From an uncultured Dysgonomonas sp. (lineage in GTDB: Bacteria; Bacteroidota; Bacteroidia; Bacteroidales; Dysgonomonadaceae): a DNA stretch of 64,000 bases. Both the position numbers and the translations under genes were made by a program. The notes under the pieces are model-generated. The model worked only from the letters and a program-made list of their open reading frames with translations. It was not told the DNA's origin and made no database searches. The DNA lies in NCBI RefSeq assembly GCF_900079725.1, contig NZ_LT599032.1, forward strand, positions 4,150,054 to 4,214,053. The letters run 5' to 3'. Below are positions 43,380 to 52,647 of this stretch, in pieces; position 1 is the stretch's first letter; each line of letters begins with the position of its first letter.

Positions 43380-45212
43380 TTAATTTCTAGTTAAGCCTTT
43401 TGCAGTTTCCATCAGCCGCACAAATTCCCGCCTATACCCTTGCGAATCCTTTCCATAGCCAGATTGTGCTAATTCAATGGCTTTGTCAAATGTTCCTTCT
43501 CCTTTATATTCCGAGCCTTTCATTACCTGCCCGAACATCGCAACAGCCGCCGCAAAACGGAAATCATCCGATACTTCATTTGTATTACTATCTATTAGCG
43601 GTACCTCAATCTTCTTACTGGTACTGCCGCTCGGTTGTTTGTATCTCAGTTTTACAGTCAGCAAATCGGGATGCATACTTTCTCCAAGCCGTTTCTGTAT
43701 CGGATTTTTCGCTTCGGTTTGATATTTCAACGGGTCTACGTTTCCCTGCATATTCATTTTTACACCTACCGGTACCACTTCGTAGAAAGCCGTTACGGTA
43801 TGTCCCGCACCCATTTCTCCTGCATCCTTTGTGTCATCGTTGAAATCCTCTTTGTTCAGCATCCGGGTTTCATAGCCAACAAGACGGTATGCCTGCACTC
43901 TGTTCGGGTTGAATTCGATTTGTAGTTTTACGTCTTTGGCTACAGTGTACATTGTTGCCCCGAACTCATTTACCAATACTTTGTTAGCTTCCTGTAGATT
44001 GTCAATATAAGCGTGATTCCCATTCCCGGCCTGTGCCAGTGTCTGCATTTTGCTGTCTTTATAGTTACCCATGCCATAACCGAGGATAGAAAGGAATACA
44101 CCCGTTTTTCGTTCGTTCTCTATCAAGGCTTTCAATCCTTCGTTACTGGATACACCTACATTGAAGTCGCCGTCGGTACAAAGGATAATGCGATTGTTCC
44201 CTCCTTTTATAAAATTCTGCTTTGCTATTTTATATGCAAGCTGAATACCTGCGCCTCCGGCGGTAGAGCCTCCTGCCGAAAGGTTATTAAGCGCTTCTTT
44301 TATCTTTTGCTTATTCTCTCCCGATGTGGATGGCAGTACTTCGCCCGTAGAACTTGCGTAGACAACAATAGCTACACGGTCTTTCTTCCGGAGGTTATTC
44401 ACCAACAGCTTCAGGGACGATTTCACCAGGTCGAGGCGGGTAGGGCCATTCATAGAGCCAGAAACATCTATCAAGAATACAAAGTTGGATGCAGGTAGAT
44501 TATCCGAAGCCAGACTCTTAGCTTTCAGCCCCACCTTTACCAATCGGTTTTGAGAATTCCACGGACAAGAGCCCACTTCTGTTGCAATTCTTACAGGATC
44601 ATCTCCGGTAGGTTCAGCATAATCGTAGCTAAAATAGTTGATAAGTTCCTCGATGCGTACTGCATCTTTATAAGGCAATTCTCCCCTGTTTATAAACCGC
44701 CGCATATTACTGTACGATGCAGCATCTACATCTACCGAGAAGGTAGAGAGCGGTTCTTCCCTTGCCATCTTAAACTTATTTTCTGCAAACTGGCTGTATT
44801 CTTCGTTGCGCTGTCTGTCGTAGCGAGGTGATTCAGCCATGATAAAGGGTTTTGCAACCGGAGCCTCTGCAACGATAACTTTGTGTTCCCTTAGTTCGGC
44901 AATATCAACAGCCTGCTTATCATGAGAGCCTTTTACATCGGCTACTGAAATTTGCATTTGAGATTCCTGAATTTCGTTTTGGCTAAGCATATAATCATTA
45001 CTTCCCGCCTCATCCTTACTTATCGTGGGAGGGACAAACTTTTGTTGGACTGCCATTGGTGGTGGAGGTGGTGTTGTTGATTCCGTAAACTGTTCGGGGT
45101 GAGATTCCATTACAGCGTATTGGTCATTTGGAGCTTCCGTTTTAGTCTTCGTATTACACGAGAACATAAATATACCTGATAAGATAATCAATCCGATTGC
45201 TGATGTTTTCAT
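43380..45212 (-). CDS. VWA-domain lipoprotein (YfbK-like)
   Basis: A 610-residue lipoprotein (FMFSC, Cys19). Residues 40-125 form a low-complexity arm with a run of five prolines. Next is the von Willebrand-associated N-terminal domain (PLSTFSVDVDAASYSNMRRF, about 154-205), then a VWA domain with an intact metal-ion-dependent adhesion site, Asp249-x-Ser251-x-Ser253. A C-terminal DUF3520-like region follows (about 430-600, VTAFYEVVPVG). The layout matches E. coli YfbK and Bacteroidetes relatives, whose function is unclear. It may form periplasmic or surface protein-protein contacts. It stands alone, with no MoxR ATPase nearby. Confidence 0.88.
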   Translation of the reverse strand: MKTSAIGLIILSGIFMFSCNTKTKTEAPNDQYAVMESHPEQFTESTTPPPPPMAVQQKFVPPTISKDEAGSNDYMLSQNEIQESQMQISVADVKGSHDKQAVDIAELREHKVIVAEAPVAKPFIMAESPRYDRQRNEEYSQFAENKFKMAREEPLSTFSVDVDAASYSNMRRFINRGELPYKDAVRIEELINYFSYDYAEPTGDDPVRIATEVGSCPWNSQNRLVKVGLKAKSLASDNLPASNFVFLIDVSGSMNGPTRLDLVKSSLKLLVNNLRKKDRVAIVVYASSTGEVLPSTSGENKQKIKEALNNLSAGGSTAGGAGIQLAYKIAKQNFIKGGNNRIILCTDGDFNVGVSSNEGLKALIENERKTGVFLSILGYGMGNYKDSKMQTLAQAGNGNHAYIDNLQEANKVLVNEFGATMYTVAKDVKLQIEFNPNRVQAYRLVGYETRMLNKEDFNDDTKDAGEMGAGHTVTAFYEVVPVGVKMNMQGNVDPLKYQTEAKNPIQKRLGESMHPDLLTVKLRYKQPSGSTSKKIEVPLIDSNTNEVSDDFRFAAAVAMFGQVMKGSEYKGEGTFDKAIELAQSGYGKDSQGYRREFVRLMETAKGLTRN

Positions 45213-45332
45213 AATCTATCTCTATTGAGTTAATAATTTGTGTTTATTGGATAGATATATTTTTGTTGGCGATTCCATAAATTCAGCGTGTATATTTTTC
45301 TGGAATTTTTATGTAGCAAATCGAATCCGGAT

Positions 45333-45396
45333 AAAAAAGGTAACAAAGGTAACACAGAAAACAATTAATAATTAAGAATGAATAATTAATAATTAT
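45333..45396. repeat. Composite repeat copy 1 (GGTAACA pair plus AATTAATAATT block)
   Basis: The GGTAACAAAGGTAACAC motif (45333-45355) is followed by a 34-nt block at 45363-45396. The same order recurs at 45761-45821. Confidence 0.8.
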
Positions 45397-45401
45397 CTTG
45401 T

Positions 45402-45468
45402 CCCCTCGCTCGCGCAGACTTCCCTTTTCAGTTGTGCGACAGACACCGGAAGTCCGCGCTAGCGGGGG
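45402..45468. repeat. GC-rich imperfect palindrome
   Basis: Arms 45402-45423 and 45448-45468 pair (CGCGCAGACTTCC against GGAAGTCCGCGCT) in an otherwise AT-rich gap. It has the character of a dispersed palindromic unit. Confidence 0.65.
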
Positions 45469-45475
45469 TATTTAG

Positions 45476-45524
45476 TTAAAACCTGACACTTCTGACAGTT
45501 TTTTCATTATTTATACCTTGTCAT
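45476..45524. repeat. 49-nt copy of the 3' end of the HTH gene
   Basis: The first 27 bases differ from 6015-6041 at one position and the rest is weaker but ends in the same TTGTCAT. On the minus strand it would read ATGACA...KTVRSVRF, stop, but with a frame break in the middle. Confidence 0.6.
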
Positions 45525-45552
45525 TTTTGCATCTGTTAATCATATATAGATG

Positions 45553-45663
45553 AAAAGTAACAGAGGTAACAGATATATAAGTTAGCAGTTAACCAACTTG
45601 TAACCTGTAACTACCCGCAGGGCGAAGTAACTTGTAACTGTTAAAAGGTAACAAAGGTAACAC
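45553..45663. repeat. Two further GGTAACA-type motif copies
   Basis: Copies at 45553-45572 (AAAAGTAACAGAGGTAACAG) and 45643-45663, with a degenerate copy at 45841-45860. Confidence 0.6.
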
Positions 45664-45760
45664 TCTTTCTGTCTTCTCAACTATAACCTTTTCCCTTCTT
45701 CCTTAACAATAATCATTTCAAAGACCGCTTGCTATTAACCTATATTTGCAATTTATAGTT

Positions 45761-45821
45761 AAAAGGTAACAAACGTAACAAGAAACTAATTAATAATTAT
45801 GAATGAACAATTAATAATTAT
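45761..45821. repeat. Composite repeat copy 2
   Basis: GGTAACAAACGTAACA-type motif (45761-45782) followed by the 34-nt block at 45788-45821, which differs from 45363-45396 at two positions. Confidence 0.8.
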
Positions 45822-45942
45822 TTTCTTATACCTCTTGAAGAAACGTTACAAACCTTACAACTATCTACACTATTCTTATCACTTCCCATTCATTGGCACA
45901 TTAAAACAGTATAGATAAACATTTGGGTATTTCATAACAAAA

Positions 45943-45974
45943 AGAGGTGCTTTAGCAATTACTAAAGCACCTCT
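45943..45974 (-). terminator. Terminator of the AsmA-like gene
   Basis: Perfect 13-bp stem (45943-45955 with 45962-45974) and a 6-nt loop, 25 bp after the stop codon; on the minus strand it is followed by a CTTTTTG run. Confidence 0.9.
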
Positions 45975-45998
45975 CTGTGCAAGATATGTATTCTGTCT

Positions 45999-48671
45999 TT
46001 ATTCTGTAGTTGCAGCCGTTTCGCCTTCAATCTTTTTGATTTGCTCTTCAGCTTTATTCCTTAGGTTTTGAGCCTGTTTTTCGGCTTCGTCTACCAGTTT
46101 CTTACCGGCACCTTTCGCTGCTGCTTTTGCCAATGCATTGCTGCCGGCTTTAGCTACCAGATTGTCTGATTGCTTTTGTGCTTCTTCAACAAGCTTTTTA
46201 GCCGCATTATCTGCTTCTGTCCTTATTTTTTCTATTTGTGCAGTTTTATCACCCGATAGAGCAGATGTTGCACCATCACTTTTTCCGCCAAGTAATCCGC
46301 TAACGATCGAGGATGCAGCATCCGAAACCAGCGACTTAGTATCGACACCAATCTTAGGACTGGAGAAGGTACCGCCGATAGTAATAGGCACATTGTTGAT
46401 ATAATTATTAGCCAATGATTTGGGCAGGGTTACGGTTCCTTTATAATTGATACTTTGGTCGAGTCCGGTAGAACCTTCCAGTTTCATCATGCCTCCGTTT
46501 CCGATATTGATATTGAATGGCTTAGTAGTGATCTGTCCGTTATCGATATTGAACGGCAGATTCAGGTCTTTCGGGGATATAGTTTTCAATGCGTCGGTTT
46601 TCAGCGCAGATGAAAGAGCTGTAAGTGCAGCTACATTCTCTACCTTTACATCGCTTGTCTGCAATGCGCCGCTACCGGTAAGGCCTGCAAGGGTTTGCAT
46701 GATGGATTGCCCCAGTGATGTATTGAATTTCAGATTCATGGAATATGTACCTATCAGGCTTTCGAAGATAGGGGCGAATTTCTGGATTGATTCCACTGAT
46801 TTGAATGTTTCTGCAAATGATACTTTCGATAATGCGATGTCAAAGTCTACCTTTGGTGTTTTAGGATCGGACGTGTTATATGACCCGCTTACTTTTGCGG
46901 AACCGCCCAACGCGTTGGCGCTGACATTGTTCAGTGTCAGTATACCGTTCCTGACAGTCATATTGCCCGCCATGTTTGTAATGTTCATTTTACCATATAC
47001 GATCTGGTTAAGGACAGCGCTCAGCGTGAAATCTATATTCTTAGGGATAATGATGTCTTCCGACGTCGCCGATGTGGTATCGGATGCGGCTGTGCCGGAC
47101 GTTTCACTGCTGATGAAATCATTAGCATTCAGATAATTCGATTTTATATTCAACTGGCCTTTCAGTGTCTGGTCTTTCAAGGCATAAGCGATAAAGTTTT
47201 CCAGACGGCCGTTTGCCGAGATGTCGTTCTTGCCGATTTTTACTTCCAGCGAAGGTAGATTTACATAACGCGGGGTAAATTCGAGGGATGCATTGTTGAT
47301 TAATACTTCCGGCATATCGGTAGCTTTGTATGCCATATTATTTAATTCCAGTTTACCGGTCGCCGAAACATTTTCATATTGTTCTTTTTCTATAGCAGAC
47401 ATTCTTGTGGCCAGATTGATGTTAGCTGTGATTATACCATTCAGTTCCGTACCTTTTTCCAGAGGATATACTTCCTTTATCATCCCCAGATTGATTGTAC
47501 CATTGGCATGCGCTTTCAGGTTAGGGTCGCTCATCGGGGTGGTAATGTTCAGGTTTCCGCTGAATGGATTTCCTCCCAGGTTGAAGCTGAATTTGCTGAT
47601 GTCGATAATCATATTATCTAGCGAACCGCCTTTACTGTTTATATCCACTGCTAAATTGATGTCGTTCACCGATTTTGGCAATGACGGATATTGGAACATG
47701 GCATTATTTACACCTACCTTTACATTAAAAGCAGGGTAATTTTCTCCTTGCCAAAGCCCTTTGATATAGGCGTCGAGAGTTGCTGTCCCCGATGTTTTCA
47801 CATCTTTGAAGTCGGCTGTGTACATGGCCGGAACAAGGGAAAGTATATCTTTGAATTGTGTGTCGGGAGCATTCAGTTTCAGGTCGAAGTCCATATCCTC
47901 ATAGTTTTTGCCCTGCATTGTAAACCATCCGTCGATAGAGGCTTTCAACTCATTTATCCTGATTTCGCTTTTGTCGAATGTGAACTTCATATTATCGAAA
48001 TTCGCGTTAATGGTAGCATCCGCATTTCCTTTTACTTTGTTCAGATAAGGGATACCATCCATATAGAAGGAAATCTCACTGATTTCGGAGGTGGTTTTTA
48101 TCGTTGTTTCGCTGGCAGAAAAATCACCGGATATTTCACCGCTCCATTTATTGAGCACGAGTTTCATTTTTGTGGAATCGTTCTGATAAACGATGTTGCA
48201 GTCATTCACTGTAATTTTTTTCAGATTCAGGTTAAACGGAGTACTGTTTTCAGTTTCGGAGTCAGTTGCAGTAGAATCCGTTTTCATTATATCATAATTG
48301 GTACGGCCGTCGGCCAGCACTTTCGCATATACGGAAGCCCTGTCCAGATTGATTCTGGAAATATTGTAATTGCTTCCGAACAGGCTCATCAGATCTATTG
48401 TTACACTACCCGATTTAGCCTGCACCAATGTGTCTTTCTCGAAGTCACCGACACCTGTAATGCTGGCATCTTCGAGAGATAATGTGGCATTGGGGAAATT
48501 TGAAAACAAATTGAGACCGAAGTCTTTAATGTCTACTTTGGCATTCAGTTGTTCGTTGGCAGCATTGAGTACCGCGGTTTTAATTTTATCCTTAAACAAA
48601 AAAGGTATCGATATCATTGCTATTATAATGACTATCAATACTACGCCAATAATGGTTAATACTTTCTTCAT
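45999..48671 (-). CDS. AsmA-family envelope protein
   Basis: An 890-residue protein with an N-terminal membrane helix (VLTIIGVVLIVIIIAMISIPF), then the AsmA opening (NAANEQLNAKVDIKDFGLNLFSNFPNATLSLEDASITG). Long repeating beta-strands follow, the bridge-like groove fold of AsmA/TamB/VPS13-type proteins thought to move phospholipids between membranes. The AsmA C-terminal region is around 560-760 (GSGALQTSDVKVENVAALT). Residues 820-890 form a charged Ala/Lys/Glu coiled coil ahead of a short tail. It likely spans the periplasm from an inner-membrane anchor. It is monocistronic, with a strong terminator. Confidence 0.9.
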   Translation of the reverse strand: MKKVLTIIGVVLIVIIIAMISIPFLFKDKIKTAVLNAANEQLNAKVDIKDFGLNLFSNFPNATLSLEDASITGVGDFEKDTLVQAKSGSVTIDLMSLFGSNYNISRINLDRASVYAKVLADGRTNYDIMKTDSTATDSETENSTPFNLNLKKITVNDCNIVYQNDSTKMKLVLNKWSGEISGDFSASETTIKTTSEISEISFYMDGIPYLNKVKGNADATINANFDNMKFTFDKSEIRINELKASIDGWFTMQGKNYEDMDFDLKLNAPDTQFKDILSLVPAMYTADFKDVKTSGTATLDAYIKGLWQGENYPAFNVKVGVNNAMFQYPSLPKSVNDINLAVDINSKGGSLDNMIIDISKFSFNLGGNPFSGNLNITTPMSDPNLKAHANGTINLGMIKEVYPLEKGTELNGIITANINLATRMSAIEKEQYENVSATGKLELNNMAYKATDMPEVLINNASLEFTPRYVNLPSLEVKIGKNDISANGRLENFIAYALKDQTLKGQLNIKSNYLNANDFISSETSGTAASDTTSATSEDIIIPKNIDFTLSAVLNQIVYGKMNITNMAGNMTVRNGILTLNNVSANALGGSAKVSGSYNTSDPKTPKVDFDIALSKVSFAETFKSVESIQKFAPIFESLIGTYSMNLKFNTSLGQSIMQTLAGLTGSGALQTSDVKVENVAALTALSSALKTDALKTISPKDLNLPFNIDNGQITTKPFNINIGNGGMMKLEGSTGLDQSINYKGTVTLPKSLANNYINNVPITIGGTFSSPKIGVDTKSLVSDAASSIVSGLLGGKSDGATSALSGDKTAQIEKIRTEADNAAKKLVEEAQKQSDNLVAKAGSNALAKAAAKGAGKKLVDEAEKQAQNLRNKAEEQIKKIEGETAATTE

Positions 48672-48833
48672 AATTTATTGATTTTCGTAATTTGTTCTGT
48701 TTGTATATCTATATATAACGGAAAGTTTGTGTGTTTGTTTTATTTTTCCATAAAATCAAGCCGAAGTTACTACTTTTTTTAACATGAAATGAAAAAACGC
48801 AGAGGTCGCCGATACTTTTCCTTCTTTCCGCTA

Positions 48834-49931
48834 TCATTTCACCTTCTTTATTAATCTATTCAGATGGGGCGAAATCATATTGTTATAAAATACACTGACA
48901 ACAAATGATATAGCTATTGTTATCAACAAATGGATAAGCGCCAGTAATAATATTTCAGGCTGTTCCTTTCTGTACATATATCGGATGTTATAGGAGCGCA
49001 GGGGTCCGTTGATAAGGAACATAAACATACTGATGGCTCCAACAAATAAGAGCGGCTTCTGTATAATTTTCCAGGAGCAATTATATATAGGATAGCAAAA
49101 ATAGATTATCAGAATGGCTGCCGATACAAAACTTAGAGGGTAAAAGTATCCAGAAAACCATGAGAGTATAAATATACAGAGAGCAGGTAGTACTGTTTTA
49201 TAATCGATGTACCAGTCTTTATACATGGCAAAACCGATAGCAAGAATAAATTCGGGTAAATGCCCTATGAAATTGGCAAAGAGAGGTATATTTAATTTAT
49301 TGCAAACAGGTAGCAGAGCATATATCAGAATACAACAGATACCAAACATAATATATAATCCCCTTTTTTTATATTTATCTATAATGAAGTAGAGTAGGGG
49401 AAAGATCAGATACAATTGAATAATAAAACTGAAATACCACCATGGTCCGATAGACGGGTATGCAAAAATAGTATCGAAAGAAAAGTTATTGTATAGTAAC
49501 AAAGATGATATGGCGAACTCAAAAAAACGGTCTGCTGTTATCAGATTTATACGATACATCAACATGAAGTAGCAGACGAGGCCTATTATAATCAGACCGT
49601 ATATCTTTATCAACTTCGGTAGGATGTAGGATTTGTATGATGCCGGTTTTTTCTTCAGAAATTGCTTAGTCAAACCATAAGCACTGGCAAAGATGAATAT
49701 TTCAATACCCAGAAATCCCCAGAAAGAAAAGCTACCTCCTATAATTAACCACGGATCGTAATTAATTACGGCATCTATAAACCTGAATATACGACCGGGA
49801 TCGAAAGAGAATTCATTCTCGCCTACTTCGTTTGTCCAGTGCAGAAAATTGTGTAGAACTATGATTATCATACCAAGTCCTTTTAGCACGGTAATCTGGT
49901 TCTTAGAAAGATCATGGATAGATATTTTCAT
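48834..49931 (-). CDS. Acyltransferase family 3 membrane protein
   Basis: A 365-residue polytopic protein with about ten hydrophobic helices. It begins with the acyltransferase-3 signature KNQITVLKGLGMIIIVLHNF, containing the conserved His, then GIEIFIFASAYGLTKQF and PSIGPWWYFSFIIQLYLIFP. These proteins move acyl groups (commonly acetyl) onto sugars of surface polysaccharides or lipids. The ATG at 49931 is preferred; a GTG at 49934 directly abuts the preceding stop. It is the third gene of a probable operon with the methyltransferase and HerA-like genes. Confidence 0.85.
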   Translation of the reverse strand: MKISIHDLSKNQITVLKGLGMIIIVLHNFLHWTNEVGENEFSFDPGRIFRFIDAVINYDPWLIIGGSFSFWGFLGIEIFIFASAYGLTKQFLKKKPASYKSYILPKLIKIYGLIIIGLVCYFMLMYRINLITADRFFEFAISSLLLYNNFSFDTIFAYPSIGPWWYFSFIIQLYLIFPLLYFIIDKYKKRGLYIMFGICCILIYALLPVCNKLNIPLFANFIGHLPEFILAIGFAMYKDWYIDYKTVLPALCIFILSWFSGYFYPLSFVSAAILIIYFCYPIYNCSWKIIQKPLLFVGAISMFMFLINGPLRSYNIRYMYRKEQPEILLLALIHLLITIAISFVVSVFYNNMISPHLNRLIKKVK

Positions 49932-49934
49932 CAC

Positions 49935-50828
49935 TTACTTCTTAAATCGGGCATATACACTAAGTGGAAGGTTTTTACCCGATTTTTCCGGCACAATAAG
50001 TTCTCCGAACTGGCAATCTTTTACATCCGGAAAATAATCCTTTATCAGATTTTCAGCAATAACGGCCGAGAATCCCATAGAATAGAGATTGAGAATAAGA
50101 AATGAATTTTTATCGGACAATAGTTCACGGCATAGCTCCATTAGTTCAGCGATATTTTCTTCCAGTATCCATTTTTCACCGTCAGGCCCGCGACCATATG
50201 CCGGAGGATCAAGTATTATACCGTTATATTTCTTTTCGCGCTTTACTTCCCTGCGGCAGAATTTCAGAGCATCTTCCACTATCCAGCGGATATTGTCCAG
50301 TCCCGATGCTTCCATATTCTCACGCGACCATGTAATCACCTGACGCACCGAATCTACATGTGTAACATCTGCTCCTGCACTTTTAGCGGCGATAGAGGCT
50401 CCGCCCGTGTATGCGAAGAGATTGAGGATTTTAGGCTCCTCTGCTTTTATTTCTTTGATCGTATCGTAAATGAAATTCCAGTTTTCGGCCTGTTCGGGAA
50501 ATATGCCGACATGCTTGAATGAGGTCAGTCCCAAACGAAACTTAAGGTTCATTTCCTTATACTTATAATTGATAAACCACTGATCAGGCATTCCTTTTTT
50601 TTGAGTCCATACACCCTTATCGTTACCATCCTGAGAAGTTTTTCCTTTCTCCCTTTTGAATATGGCATCCGGCATATTTTCCCATTCTTTTTCCGGTAAT
50701 GATTTGCGCCATACGGCTTGCGGCTCGGGGCGGCGTATAATATATTTGCCGAATCTCTCCAACTTTTCATATTCTCCCGAGTCGATCAGCTCGTAATCGA
50801 TCCAGTGCTGAGGTTGTAATAATTGCAT
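49935..50828 (-). CDS. Class I SAM-dependent methyltransferase (RlmI-like rRNA MTase)
   Basis: A 297-residue methyltransferase. The N-terminal beta-rich part (about 1-110) precedes a Rossmann fold with motif I ILNLFAYTGGASIAAKSAG, the acidic VTHVDSV loop, and motif IV DPPAYGRG. The DPPAY motif is typical of rRNA or tRNA base methyltransferases of the RlmI/RsmC-like groups; 23S rRNA m5C1962 or a related base is a possible target. ATG at 50828 is used; a TTG immediately upstream is in frame. It lies 11 bp after the HerA-like gene and 3 bp before the acyltransferase gene. Confidence 0.87.
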   Translation of the reverse strand: MQLLQPQHWIDYELIDSGEYEKLERFGKYIIRRPEPQAVWRKSLPEKEWENMPDAIFKREKGKTSQDGNDKGVWTQKKGMPDQWFINYKYKEMNLKFRLGLTSFKHVGIFPEQAENWNFIYDTIKEIKAEEPKILNLFAYTGGASIAAKSAGADVTHVDSVRQVITWSRENMEASGLDNIRWIVEDALKFCRREVKREKKYNGIILDPPAYGRGPDGEKWILEENIAELMELCRELLSDKNSFLILNLYSMGFSAVIAENLIKDYFPDVKDCQFGELIVPEKSGKNLPLSVYARFKK

Positions 50829-50839
50829 CAATCTGTTTT

Positions 50840-52342
50840 TTATCTTTTCTTTGAACTTTTGAAGAAAGCATTAATAACCTGCTTTGCCAATGGAACTACA
50901 ACCGTAGTTGCTATTGCTCCCCAGAATTTCTTTTTTTGCACTGCTTCCTGACGTTCTATTTTTGCTTGTTCTTTCTGTATTTTTTCCTGTTCTTTTTGAG
51001 CTTTGGCATCGGCTTTTTCTTGTGCTGCCTGTTCCTTTTCGCTCAATGTGCCTTGCAGACGTTCGGTAAGGATTTCATAAGCCGATTGCCTGTCCTGTAC
51101 CTGTGCATAATGCCTGTAAAGCAATGAACCGGCTATCATCTTCTTCCTGATATCGGCATCGAGCGGTCCTATCTGCCCTTCGGGAGGCAATATATAGGCT
51201 CTTTCCACCTGATTTGGCCGTCCCTTTTCATCGAGGAAAGAGACTAATGCTTCTCCCGTTCCCAGTTCGGAGATAGCGCTTTCCGTATCGAATTCCGGAT
51301 TGGCGCGGAAAGTCTGTGCTGCTACCTTTACGGCTTTCTGGTCTTTCGGCGTATATGCCCTGAGTGCATGCTGTACACGGTTACCTAATTGTCCCAAAAC
51401 CGAATCGGGTATATCGGCAGGCGTTTGGGAAATGAAATATATACCTATCCCTTTCGAGCGAATAAGCCGTACCACCTGTTCTATCTTTTCCAATAGCGCT
51501 TTTGGCGCATCAGTGAATAGTAAATGGGCTTCATCAAAGAAGAAAACCATTTTTGGTTTATCAGGGTCTCCTACTTCAGGCATTACTTCAAACAGCTTTG
51601 TCATCAGCCACATCAGGAAGGTTGTATACACCCTCGGAGAATTCATCAGCTTGTCTGACGCAAGGATATTGATTACACCTTTTTCTCCCTCTGTTTGTAT
51701 CAGATCGTCGATATTCAGGTTAGGCTCACCGAAAAACTGATCTGCTCCGTCATGCTCTAGTGTAATCAATCCACGCTGTATAGCTCCGATACTGGCTGTC
51801 GATATATTTCCGTATGCAGTTGTATATTTATTGGAATTATCGCCTACATATTGGAGTAGTTTCTGCAAATCTTTGAGATCGATTATTTCCAGAGATTCGT
51901 CCTTTGCTATCTTGAATATAATAGTCAGAACGGCAGATTGAGTGTCGTTCAGCGAAAGCAAGCGGCTAAGCAGCAATGGTCCCATATCGGCAACTGTAGC
52001 TCTGATAGGAGTTCCCTGTTCACCGAATACATCCCAGAACTGTACGGGAAATGCCTGAAATTTAAATCCTTTGTCAGCCAGATGGTACGACTCTACACGC
52101 TGTACTACGCTATCCTTGTTTCCTCCAATGGCGGCTACACCCGACAGGTCACCTTTTACATCGGCAGCAAAAACAGGTACACCCATTTTGCTGAATGTTT
52201 CCGCCAATGTTTGCAGGGTAACGGTTTTCCCTGTTCCGGTGGCTCCGGTAATAAGCCCATGACGGTTTGCCATTTTAGAAACCAGACAAACCTCCGCATC
52301 TTGTGATATGGCGATAAAAGCCCTTTTTTCGTTGTCGAACAT
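50840..52342 (-). CDS. HerA-like/DUF853 ATPase (YjgR family)
   Basis: A 500-residue P-loop ATPase of the HerA-FtsK superfamily. Walker A is GATGTGKTVTLQ (about 36-45) and Walker B is KMVFFFDEAHLLF (about 263-275). The Arg-finger-like GIGIYFISQTPADIPDSVLGQLGNRVQHALRAYTP-type sequence follows in parts. The C-terminal 80 residues are a Glu/Lys/Gln-rich coiled coil, then a basic hydrophobic end. E. coli YjgR is the model of the family; its function is unclear. No NurA nuclease gene is nearby, so it is not a typical repair HerA-NurA pair. Possibly first gene of an operon with the methyltransferase. Confidence 0.88.
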   Translation of the reverse strand: MFDNEKRAFIAISQDAEVCLVSKMANRHGLITGATGTGKTVTLQTLAETFSKMGVPVFAADVKGDLSGVAAIGGNKDSVVQRVESYHLADKGFKFQAFPVQFWDVFGEQGTPIRATVADMGPLLLSRLLSLNDTQSAVLTIIFKIAKDESLEIIDLKDLQKLLQYVGDNSNKYTTAYGNISTASIGAIQRGLITLEHDGADQFFGEPNLNIDDLIQTEGEKGVINILASDKLMNSPRVYTTFLMWLMTKLFEVMPEVGDPDKPKMVFFFDEAHLLFTDAPKALLEKIEQVVRLIRSKGIGIYFISQTPADIPDSVLGQLGNRVQHALRAYTPKDQKAVKVAAQTFRANPEFDTESAISELGTGEALVSFLDEKGRPNQVERAYILPPEGQIGPLDADIRKKMIAGSLLYRHYAQVQDRQSAYEILTERLQGTLSEKEQAAQEKADAKAQKEQEKIQKEQAKIERQEAVQKKKFWGAIATTVVVPLAKQVINAFFKSSKKR

Positions 52343-52647
52343 CAGATTATTGATTTAGATTTCAGACTGAGGTCGCAGACCTATTTATTACTTATATAAA
52401 AACTCAAAGCGTAAAAAGTTCTTGAAATTTAAGACAAAAATAATCATTTATTCATGCTAACCCGTAGATAAAAAGAATAAATAATTTCTCGCAAAGACGC
52501 TAAGGTGCAATGAAACCTTTAATAAAAAATAGAAATAGTAAGGCTTATTTTATTATTCATATTTTTCTGAACCTAAAGTCACGCCTTAGCCTCCCGTGAT
52601 TTGCTTATTCTTTGCGTCTTTGTGTCTTTGTGAAAATATTTTAACTA
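52343..52647. other. 305-bp gap with a degenerate dispersed repeat
   Basis: On the minus strand TATTTTTG (52442-52435) may be the -7 box of the HerA-like gene. From 52485 to 52640 there is a repeat-like stretch: GCAAAGACGCTAAGG (52491-52505), and near the right end CCTTAGC plus GCGTCTTTG and GTCTTTGTGTCTTTGTG, giving partly inverted arms. No gene was found. Confidence 0.55.

Larger units (their letters stand above)
45213..45998. other. 786-bp gap rich in dispersed repeats, no gene
   Basis: No plausible gene. The stretch holds five copies of a GGTAACAAAGGTAACA-like motif, two copies of a 34-nt AATTAATAATT block, a GC-rich palindrome (45402-45468), and a 49-nt sequence (45476-45524) shared with the 3' end of the HTH gene at 6015. 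The AsmA terminator is at its right end. Both flanking genes run leftward. Confidence 0.75.

Noticed and set aside
45476-45927. A full decayed copy of the HTH gene
   Set aside because: Only the 3' 49 nt match; the sequence further along does not resemble the HTH coding region by eye.
45213-45998. A CRISPR array in the repeat-rich gap
   Set aside because: Repeats are of several kinds, unevenly spaced, with no uniform spacer length and no cas genes nearby.
50840-52342. A HerA-based antiphage system (e.g. HerA with Sir2 or NurA)
   Set aside because: Neighbours are a methyltransferase and an acyltransferase; no nuclease or Sir2 gene is present, and the family is the housekeeping YjgR type.
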